Shown here in pieces: positions 8,975-17,000 of a DNA stretch of 64,000 nt. Both the position numbers and the translations under genes were made by a program. The stretch is from positions 22,325 to 86,324 of the forward strand of contig CAMNBU010000004.1 in NCBI GenBank assembly GCA_946533395.1, in the 5' to 3' direction. The DNA comes from UBA4292 sp002395865. Its GTDB lineage: Bacteria; Bacillota; Clostridia; Lachnospirales; Lachnospiraceae. How positions within the stretch are numbered: position 1 is the first letter of the stretch; each line of letters begins with the position of its first letter. The notes below the pieces were generated by a model. That model made no database searches and was not told where the DNA came from. It was given only the letters and a program-made list of their open reading frames with translations.

Positions 8975-9238
8975 ATGGATTTCGTAGAGAAGATCAAACC
9001 TTATTTCCCGTTAAGCGCAAACTGCACTGACCAGAACTCGCTCATCAAGGCCATCATCATTTACCTTGTAGGTGCCATCATCGCCGGTATCATCATCGGT
9101 ATCATCAGCGCTATTCCGATCGTCGGCATCATCGGCTGGATCCTCGGCATCGTCGTTGAGCTCTATGTGTGGATCGGTGTTGCTCTTGCAGCTCTCACAT
9201 TCGTGAACGCAAATAAGGGCGGCGGCTCAGAGCAGTAA
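8975..9238 (+). CDS. Small hydrophobic membrane protein, unknown function
   Basis: 87 residues. A short amphipathic N-terminus (MDFVEKIKPYFPL) is followed by two or three membrane helices rich in Ile and Gly (GAIIAGIIIGIISAIPIV, GWILGIVVELYVWIG) and a short polar tail. It has a strong promoter, an ideal AAAGGAGG ribosome site and its own terminator, so it is a real, probably abundant, monocistronic gene. I do not recognise a named family; similar Gly/Ile-rich two-span proteins of unknown role are common in Clostridia. It lies next to the T7SS island end but on the opposite strand. Confidence 0.85.
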   Translation: MDFVEKIKPYFPLSANCTDQNSLIKAIIIYLVGAIIAGIIIGIISAIPIVGIIGWILGIVVELYVWIGVALAALTFVNANKGGGSEQ

Positions 9239-9288
9239 TTCTGAGATCTGGTGAATAAACAAGTTATGGGGCTGTGAATGAACAGCTT

Positions 9289-9335
9289 AAAAAGCAAGAG
9301 CTCCGCCTCTTTTGAGGCAGAGCTCTTGTTTTTTT
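9289..9335. terminator. Bidirectional terminator between island and small gene
   Basis: A 15-bp stem (9295-9309 with 9314-9328, one mismatch, TTTT loop) has a T-run on the plus side (9329-9335) and an A-run on the other side (9289-9293) that gives a T-run on the minus strand. It can stop both the small membrane protein transcript and the long minus-strand T7SS transcript. Confidence 0.88.
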
Positions 9336-9354
9336 CATTATTAACCCTGTATTT

Positions 9355-9479
9355 AGCCGGTATCCGGGGACAAGGTGAACTGCTTCATCCGCAGGTGTTC
9401 CTATGACATATCCGCAATTAGGACACACTCCGAACTCTTAGTCAAATAAGCACATACAGCCTAAACATCGTGTTTGCAT
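9355..9479 (-). pseudogene. Stump of a third receptor-kinase gene (zinc-ribbon N-terminus)
   Basis: From the ATG at 9479 the minus strand reads MQTRCLGCMCLFD, a stop (TAA at 9440-9438), then EFGVCPNCGYVIGTP, then ADEAVHLVPGYRL. The kinase whose gene starts at 18771 begins MQTRCLGCMSIFDADFGVCP and continues with the same zinc ribbon and EAVHLAPGYRL. Similarity ends near 9355, so about 42 codons remain, with an in-frame stop and no kinase domain. The ribosome site AAGGAG is still present 5 bases before the ATG, and the ATG is only 10 bases beyond the stop of the upstream kinase. This is a decayed, truncated operon member. Confidence 0.85.
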
Positions 9480-9488
9480 ATTATCTCC

Positions 9489-11462
9489 TTATCGTACAAA
9501 AACAAAATTTTTATAGATCTTTTCTATCGGTGTCAAATTGTGCAGATACCGGAGCTTTGTTTCAAAACACTCTCTATTGATCGGTATCTCCGGGACCTGA
9601 CTGTTTCCTCCCGAATTAACCATCAGCTCTCTTTGATATACATTTCCAAGCATCCATGACAAAAGCATCTCTGCCGCTCTTTTTTCATTTTTATCATGTT
9701 CGCAGATGCTCCACTCGTATGTAAATCTGCACTTTAGATTCGGAGCATCACAATATACATACTTTTTATCGTATGTCAGGGAACGTACTTCATTGATGAT
9801 CATAGAGGATGATAATAAAACAGGACTGGTATTATTATCTTTGTTAAAGAACTCGGCTCTGCCTGAAAGCCCTGAAATATCAAAATTATCTCTTAACAGA
9901 CCTTCATACCTGCTGTCGAAAGAAACATTTACCCCGGTTCCGAAATCCGATATGTTCGAAAAATAATCGCTGCCATAATCCAACTGTACATTTCCGCCTG
10001 TGATCACATACGCCACAAGCAGTTCCATTCCCAGCGGCATCCGTTTCCTGTCAGAATAGTACTTATCATACTGATCCAGAAATAAACACTCTTTGTATTG
10101 CTCTGACTTCATTACAACATTCAGATCCATACAGCTTTCAAGAAGACTGTCCGGCAACAAAGTGCTTTCAAAAAGATCTGGGAGAGTTCCATTACCGGCT
10201 GCATTGCTCAACTCAGCTTCATATCTTGCCTCCGGTATTGCTCTGTAATTTACCTTCACACCCGGAAACTTGCCTTCGAAATCTGCGATGATCGATTTCA
10301 TGGCATCCTCTTCAGATGCTCCTTCCGCCACCGAAAACCATACGGATATTTCAGCCGGTTTAAGAACATCTTCCGCTCTCTTATTTGAAAAGGTTCCCGC
10401 AACAATGATCGATACTATTCCCAAAACAGCCGCAGCAATAACTATACCTGTAGTTCGTTTAAAACTTCTTAACCTTCTTTCCTTTTCGATAGATAGAACT
10501 TTCTTTTCTCCGTTTAATGCGAGAAGAAACTCGTCAATATCTTTAAATCGCATATGACGATCGACTGCCATAGCTTTCATGACCACATTGCTCAAGCTCT
10601 CATCAATTTCCGGATTGACCTCGTGAGGCGGCAGCACCTCGTCCTTGATTTTTCTATTGGTAGATTCGTCGGGTTTGGAACCGGTCAGCATCACATACAT
10701 GGTAGCGCCGAGAGCATAGATATCGGTCCACGGTCCAATGGTTTTTTTGTTGTCATACTGTTCGCAGGGGGTGTATCCCGGCTTGAGGATGATATCCACA
10801 ACAGTATCCTCAACATCGGTAAGCTTGGCCGCACCAAAATCGATCAACTTAACCGTGATCTGTTTTCCCTCACATAAGAAAATGTTATCCGGCGCCACAT
10901 CACGGTGTATTATCTTGTTTGCATGAAGGGCCTTAAGCGCATTTGCTATTTCCCCGGCAATAAATACGGCCAAATCTTGAGGCAACGCTTCACCCTGCTG
11001 TTGCAAATATTTGCTCAATGTTGTGCCTTTAAGAAGCTCCATTACAAAATAGGCTGTGTTATTCTCCTCAAAATACTCATAAACATGAGTAATATTCTTT
11101 TCAGATGAAAACTTGGCCATAGTCCTTGCCTCGGCAAGGAAACGTTCTTTCCTGTATGTAAACTCATTCAGCACTTTTTTACTGATGATTATATTTTTAG
11201 TTCCGGCTGCGCGTGTTACAAGTCTGGTTGGAAAGAACTCCTTAACGGCCACAATGGTTTCAAGTTTAGAATCCCACGCACGATAAACAATACCGAAGCC
11301 TCCGGAATCCTCTGCATCACCAATAATATATCTGCCGCCAACTATGGTTCCCGGGGTCAGATATATCGGCTGCTTGGGTTCGCTTATTTCTTCACATCCG
11401 CAGTACGGACATAAATCCAGAAACGCATCATATTGTTTAAAGCACCTGTAACATATTTTCAT
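9489..11462 (-). CDS. Receptor Ser/Thr kinase with solute-binding-protein-like ectodomain
   Basis: 657 residues from the ATG at 11462. The N-terminal zinc ribbon has C4-x2-C7 and C18-x2-C21. The Hanks-type kinase domain (about 43-320) has the Gly-rich loop SGGFG, VAVK with K74, HRDVAPDN (D188) and DFGAAK (D208), so it looks active. A membrane helix at about 338-358 is followed by an outside domain of about 290 residues that reads like a bacterial extracellular solute-binding protein (EISVWFSV..., IIADFEGKFPGVKVNYR, LPDLFEST). The expected role is sensing an extracellular ligand and signalling into the T7SS operon. It is the last intact gene of that operon. Confidence 0.85.
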   Translation of the reverse strand: MKICYRCFKQYDAFLDLCPYCGCEEISEPKQPIYLTPGTIVGGRYIIGDAEDSGGFGIVYRAWDSKLETIVAVKEFFPTRLVTRAAGTKNIIISKKVLNEFTYRKERFLAEARTMAKFSSEKNITHVYEYFEENNTAYFVMELLKGTTLSKYLQQQGEALPQDLAVFIAGEIANALKALHANKIIHRDVAPDNIFLCEGKQITVKLIDFGAAKLTDVEDTVVDIILKPGYTPCEQYDNKKTIGPWTDIYALGATMYVMLTGSKPDESTNRKIKDEVLPPHEVNPEIDESLSNVVMKAMAVDRHMRFKDIDEFLLALNGEKKVLSIEKERRLRSFKRTTGIVIAAAVLGIVSIIVAGTFSNKRAEDVLKPAEISVWFSVAEGASEEDAMKSIIADFEGKFPGVKVNYRAIPEARYEAELSNAAGNGTLPDLFESTLLPDSLLESCMDLNVVMKSEQYKECLFLDQYDKYYSDRKRMPLGMELLVAYVITGGNVQLDYGSDYFSNISDFGTGVNVSFDSRYEGLLRDNFDISGLSGRAEFFNKDNNTSPVLLSSSMIINEVRSLTYDKKYVYCDAPNLKCRFTYEWSICEHDKNEKRAAEMLLSWMLGNVYQRELMVNSGGNSQVPEIPINRECFETKLRYLHNLTPIEKIYKNFVFVR

Positions 11463-11476
11463 GAAACACCATCTCC

Positions 11477-12379
11477 TCAGATATAGTCTTCCCACTTAAA
11501 AGATTCATCACATAGTTGAATGAACATGAACTTACTGCTTCCGATCTCAATAATGTCACGATTCATAAGCGGCTTTGTTTCCATAATGTATTCTTCATTT
11601 ACATATGTCAGTCCCGAACTGTCACCGGGTTTTACATAAAACTTACCATGCTTTGGATCGTACGTGATAAAAGCGTGCTTCTCCCGAGAAACAGACATAT
11701 CTCCTTTTATTACAATACGGTTACTGTCACTTCTGCCAACAGAATTGGAGCCTGCACAGATCCTGAAATCCTCACCGAAATGAGCTCCCTTAATGCACAA
11801 AAGCCATCCTACCACAGGATCCTTTCTATGTTGGTTCTGTTGAGCTTCAGATTGATTTGATGTATTAGCGGAAACCGAGTTATCGGAAGTGGATGCAGCA
11901 CCGGTCATCATGCTGAAATAACTGACTGTTTTTTCGTCCGAACTGGCGGAGATCTGCTCAATAATACCGCTAAGCGAGTTCTCGCTATCCGGCTCTTCTT
12001 TCTCTGCTTCCCTTACCGGTTCCTGAACCGGCATTTCTCTTACCGGTTCAAAGACCGAACTTGTCGCTTCATCAGGAGCCATAGAAATAGCACTATTTCC
12101 AAATGTGGCCGAATAGCCTGTACCGGTAGTTCCCCTTAAATATCCGGTATTGCTTTGGGATGCATCCTGCACAGAATTGACTTTTGAATTATCAGTGTTT
12201 CCAATCGGTGAATTATCGTTTAGTTTATCATTTTTTGATGCACCTGCCGGCGGGATTATTTTGCCGGGAGCATTATTATTTTTCTTTTTATTTACTCCCG
12301 ACTCAGAATTACACACAGGGCATAAATCATATTTTTCCGCGTTATAATAATGCCCATTTTTACACTTTACTACATTCAT
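11477..12379 (-). CDS. FHA-domain phosphothreonine-binding protein with zinc ribbon
   Basis: 300 residues. The N-terminal zinc-ribbon-like part is C6-KNGHYYNAEKYDL-C20-x2-C23. A long low-complexity linker (about 30-190, rich in Ser, Asn, Thr, Pro, Glu) follows, then a C-terminal FHA domain (about 195-290) with SVGRSDSNRIVI, SVSREKHAFI and GLTYVNEEYI. FHA domains bind phosphothreonine, so this protein can read the output of the kinases encoded on both sides of it. GGGAGG precedes the ATG. It lies 15 bases after a PP2C phosphatase gene and 14 bases before a kinase start, which makes a kinase/phosphatase/reader module likely. Confidence 0.88.
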   Translation of the reverse strand: MNVVKCKNGHYYNAEKYDLCPVCNSESGVNKKKNNNAPGKIIPPAGASKNDKLNDNSPIGNTDNSKVNSVQDASQSNTGYLRGTTGTGYSATFGNSAISMAPDEATSSVFEPVREMPVQEPVREAEKEEPDSENSLSGIIEQISASSDEKTVSYFSMMTGAASTSDNSVSANTSNQSEAQQNQHRKDPVVGWLLCIKGAHFGEDFRICAGSNSVGRSDSNRIVIKGDMSVSREKHAFITYDPKHGKFYVKPGDSSGLTYVNEEYIMETKPLMNRDIIEIGSSKFMFIQLCDESFKWEDYI

Positions 12380-12394
12380 AATAGTCCTCCCTCG

Positions 12395-13189
12395 CTACTT
12401 GATCGTAATTAATACAGCAGTCAAATTGTCACGTCCCTGTTTGCTGTTCATAGCCTTTTGCTCAGCAAGCATATTCAGCCGACTCAGTGTTCTCTCGTCG
12501 CCATTATACTCGCGAATCGCCTTACTTATCTCTTCATCTGTCACCATACGGTATAAACCGTCAGAGGCGATCATTAGGTGGTCACCTTTCTGAAGCGGCA
12601 AACCCCTAACGTTATAGTCGATCAAGGACAGATTACCTATTCCGAGGTAATTGATCAGAGAATCACCCTTTTTATCTCCGGTTTCATATTCCGTCTTGCT
12701 TATCATACCCGCCTTCAACTGCCCTTTTAAAACCGCCCTGTAATTCTGATCCGTTGTAAGCTGAACAAACTCTTTTCCTCGCATCAAGTATGCTCTGCTA
12801 TCCCCAACCGAGGTCCAGTATAGGGTTCTATCCTGGATCAGAATAATTACGCAGGTGCTTCCGGCTTTTAAATACCCTCCATCGGAATTCTTAAGCGCGA
12901 GGATTCTTTTATCAACGCATTTCAGTAATTCTGACAGGGACTGGCAAGACGCTTTTTTTGCCGAAGTGTCATAATAATTTACGATCTCCGTGACAGCAAG
13001 TATACTTGCTTCCCTGCCCCCTGACTGTCCGCCCATACCATCACAGACAACTATTAATCCATCACTTTCCCGTAGTGAATACCCAAAGCAATCCTGTTGT
13101 TCTTTTCTGCCTCCTATTTGCGAAATAGCCGAGAGTTTCATAACCCTGTTTTCGTCTTTAGCAGTGGTATTATCATTTTTGCAAATCAT
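12395..13189 (-). CDS. PP2C-family serine/threonine phosphatase 1
   Basis: 264 residues. PP2C metal-site motifs are all present: RKEQQDCF, VVCDGMGGQSGGREAS, GDSRAYLMRG, IASDGLYRMV and GRDNLTAVLI. It is a soluble phosphatase expected to reverse the action of the neighbouring receptor kinases. The ATG at 13189 has GAGG 9 bases upstream; an alternative start at 13141 gives the more usual N-terminus but has poor ribosome-site spacing. It sits 11 bases after a second PP2C gene, and the two proteins are clearly distinct, so their substrates may differ. Confidence 0.92.
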   Translation of the reverse strand: MICKNDNTTAKDENRVMKLSAISQIGGRKEQQDCFGYSLRESDGLIVVCDGMGGQSGGREASILAVTEIVNYYDTSAKKASCQSLSELLKCVDKRILALKNSDGGYLKAGSTCVIILIQDRTLYWTSVGDSRAYLMRGKEFVQLTTDQNYRAVLKGQLKAGMISKTEYETGDKKGDSLINYLGIGNLSLIDYNVRGLPLQKGDHLMIASDGLYRMVTDEEISKAIREYNGDERTLSRLNMLAEQKAMNSKQGRDNLTAVLITIK

Positions 13190-13200
13190 TCAAAGCATCC

Positions 13201-13932
13201 TCATTTCTCACACCAAACAGCAATTGCGGTATTATTGTCCATATTTGTGCCAATGCCGTTTTTACGAACGATATCAATCATCGAATCGAGCCATTCATCA
13301 ACTGTCCTTGCCTTTTCCAACAATTGACACATCTCATCTTCCTCGATCAATTCCCAAAACCCGTCCGAACACAGGAGAAAGGCCTGGCATTTCTTGATCG
13401 GTATGGGACTAAGCTTTTCATACATTGGCTTTTCCCACTCTACCCCCATCACTCGCAGAACGATATTTCTCTCAGAGTGATGACGTATTTCACTTTCAGA
13501 GATGTTTCCGGACAAAACAAGCATTTGCGGTATGCTGTGGTCAAGTGTTCTCGTCTGAACCCTGTTTTTATTGAAAACATATACTCTTGAATCACCGATA
13601 TGTCCAATCAAAGCCTTTTTGCTGTCTATCACAAGCGCAACACAGGTAGTCTTCATTTTCCTCTCTGCATGTCTCTCGTGCTGCTCCGTCATAAGTATTT
13701 GCTGAGATGCAGGAAATGCGACATCAAGAAAGTTCTTCATATCAGCAGCTTTATCAAAGCAATCACGAAAGACATCGACAACAAGAGCGGAAGCAACATC
13801 TCCCATACCATGCCCGCCTAAGCCGTCACAGAGAACGAAGCAATGAGTATCTCCTTTATGAAACGATGAAAACGAATCCTCGTTGATTTGGCGTTCGCCG
13901 ATATCTGTATGAACCGAATACGTTATTCTCAT
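13201..13932 (-). CDS. PP2C-family serine/threonine phosphatase 2
   Basis: 243 residues, with the PP2C signature set: ERQINEDSF, CDGLGGHGMGDVAS, GDSRVYVFNK, LCSDGFWELI and DNNTAIAVW. Soluble, metal-dependent phosphatase. It differs from the adjacent phosphatase and is closer to the stand-alone PrpC/Stp type by motif wording. AAAGG lies 10 bases before the ATG. A 165-base gap separates it from the upstream kinase gene; this gap holds a weak inverted repeat (CTCGTT...AACGAG) but no clear terminator, so read-through is likely. Confidence 0.92.
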   Translation of the reverse strand: MRITYSVHTDIGERQINEDSFSSFHKGDTHCFVLCDGLGGHGMGDVASALVVDVFRDCFDKAADMKNFLDVAFPASQQILMTEQHERHAERKMKTTCVALVIDSKKALIGHIGDSRVYVFNKNRVQTRTLDHSIPQMLVLSGNISESEIRHHSERNIVLRVMGVEWEKPMYEKLSPIPIKKCQAFLLCSDGFWELIEEDEMCQLLEKARTVDEWLDSMIDIVRKNGIGTNMDNNTAIAVWCEK

Positions 13933-14097
13933 CTAATATATACCTTTCAATACAATTGGGTTCTCGTTGAAAAAACATGCATTAACGAGCAAATATAGCA
14001 ATCGCCTAATTGAATATCATCACCTATATTATTACAGGCAGCCTCGTGCCCCATTGATTAATCCTAGTGGTGTTCTGACAATAATGAGAACTCAACA

Positions 14098-17000
14098 TCA
14101 ATACTTTGGAATAGCGATAGTCAATGCTTTCATACCATCATTCTGATAACTAACATAACCATCAAGACTAAACAAATGATGCCAACCACCTATAGAGGAA
14201 ACTTCAGCACCTGCAGAGATTGTAAGCCATTCAGAGGTTGCAGAACCAGTCGTCCAGTTCCATCCCGATGTAAGCTGGATATCATTGGTTGCACCTTGAT
14301 CATTGATACCTGCATTGAAATACAGATCATCCATATTCCCTCTCAGCTTTGTCAGATTAGTAGAAAACCTTATTTCTATCGTGTTAGCCGTACGGTTCCG
14401 ATACTCACATATAATCGTTTCTTCCACAAACGGAGCCCAATTCTTTCCCGTTATTTGAAACGTCGCAACTGTACTCGATGGCTGATAAACATCATAATTA
14501 AATGTTATAGTTTTACTTGAATCCCAGTTTATTGTTTGTGATGCTGGGGTAATATACCCGTCATGCCCCTTTGGTGAGATTGTTTCATTCGTACCATAAT
14601 CTCTGGTAACAGTATAGCTTCCCAATCGGGTTCCATTCACCGACTGCTCTATAACCGTTACATCAAACGTTTTTTTAGAATACTGGAATGTAATGGTTTT
14701 ATCAGAATCCCAAACCACGTTTTGTGCACCCGGAGAGTTATACCCGTTGTAATTACGAGGATAGACTGTTTCACTATATCCGTAATTCTTTGTTGCCCTA
14801 TAGCTTCCCAGTTCGGAAGAACCTATCTTTTCAACCACCGTTACTGTATATGACTTTATTGTCCAATGAGCATATACTGTCATATTTGAGCTAACTATCG
14901 TGTCACGTGTCACACTTGTGCCACCGCTGGCAGCAGTGTACCATCCATCGAACGAATGACCTACCCTTGTTGCAGTAGGCAGTTCGCCCATAGCACTTCC
15001 ATATGACAAAGTGATACTGTCCTTAGATGTCGACCCACCATTTCCATCGAATTTTACGGTATACGAAATAATTGTCCAGTGAGCATATACTGTCATATTT
15101 GAGCTAACTATCGTGTCACGTGTCACACTTGTGCCACCGCTGGCAGCAGTGTACCATCCATCGAACGAATGACCTTCCCTTGTTGCGGTAGGCAGATTGC
15201 CCATAGCACTTCCATATGACAAAGCGATACTGTCCTTAGATGCCGTTCCTCCATTTCCATCGAATTTAACGGTATATGAAATAATTGTCCAGTGAGCATA
15301 CACTGTTGTGTTATTATTTGCCGTTGTGGCTTCCGTAACCTTTGTACCATTGGTTGCGGATGTATACCAACCATCAAACGTATATCCCGGTCTTGTTGCC
15401 GTAGGAAGAACACCATATGCCGAATCATAGGAAACAGTGATTGATGATTTTGATGCAGTTCCTCCGTTGGCATCAAATGTTATCGTATACCGGTTTGTAC
15501 TCCAATGTGCATACAATGTCTGTCCTTCAGTGCGATTTACTATATCTGAAGGATTGATCTGTTTCCCATCCGAAGTAAACCAACCCTCAAAACCATTCCC
15601 TGTTTTTGTAGGTGTTGGCAGTTCTCCGTAGGCCGATCCATACTTAACATCCTTACTTGCAGTGCTTACTGTCCCGCCCTTTGGATCAAAACTGATCTTT
15701 ATCGTGTGTGCTGTCCAGTGAGCATACAGTGTCACATTTGCAAGGATCTTTGTATTCTTACTAACCTTCTCGCCTCCGGATGCCGAAGTATACCAGCCTT
15801 CCAGATCATAGCCCGTCCTTGTTGCCGACGGTAATTCTCCGTATGCCTCATTGTAATTGCGCGTCACTGAAGATTTATCCGTCTTACCACCATTGGCATC
15901 AAATGTTATCGTGTACGGGATCGCATTCCAGTGCGCATATAACATGATGTTTCCTGTGACAATCGATGCGGATGTTATCTTTTCTCCGCCACTTGACTGT
16001 GTATACCATGCTTCAAACGTATATCCTTCTCTTGTAGCTGTCGGAAGGTCACCGTATGTGTTTCCATATGTGATATTCATCCTGTCAGTCGAGGCAACGC
16101 CGCCATTTCCGTTGAACGTGATCTGCATCGTGACTGCTGACCAGTGGGCATACAGCACATGCGAGTCTGCATTTGCCACGGTGGTCTCGGATGTGATCAA
16201 CTCACCTCCTGATGCTGAGGTGTACCATCCTGCAAAATCATACCCTTCTCTGATAGGTGTCGGCAGATTTCCATACCTCTGTCCATATGTTACCGCAGCA
16301 GAATTGCTCGGCGTGCTTCCGCCATTCGGATCAAAGGTCACGGATACCTTTCCGGCACTCCAGTGAGCATACAGTGTCTGGCCTGCTGTGATATCCACCC
16401 GCGTTGATGCTTCTACATGGGTGCCTCCGTCAGCTGAAGTATACCAGCCGTCAAAACCGTATCCGCTCTTTGTGGGAACAGGCAGTTCCCCATAAGAATT
16501 TCCGTACTTTACAGTCTTGGATTTCGTAACAACGCTTCCGCCGTTTGCATCGAAAGTAACCGTGTATCCTGCCTCCGTCCAATGCGCAAACAGGGCATGA
16601 TTTCCCTTCTCACTTACCTTCGTTGAGGTCTCAATACGGTTTCCGCCTGAAGCCGAGGTATACCATCCGCCGAATTCATATCCTGTTCTTTGGGCCGAAG
16701 GAAGTTCGCCGTAGTTCTCATTGTAGTATACCGACTGAGAGGTCCTGTCGGTCTTACCGCCGTTTGCGTCAAATGTAACCGTAATGGCCTGCTTTCCGGC
16801 ACTTACAAAGATAGTTATCGTAGAGCCCTTTTTCTGCTTCGTCTTAGCTTCCGGAGACTGCGTTATCACACTGCCCTTCGGAACTTCATCATCTGAATTT
16901 TCACGAACATATACAGCAAATCCGGCATCCTTTAGTATCTTTTCAGCTTCTGCCTGAGTCTTTCCAGCAACATCCGGCACTTCGACCGTATCCACGCCAC

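Noticed and set aside
14861..16790. Regular tandem repeats that might suggest a CRISPR array.
   Set aside because: The period is 213 bases, with no short repeat/unique spacer structure, and the repeats encode in-frame InlB-type protein units.
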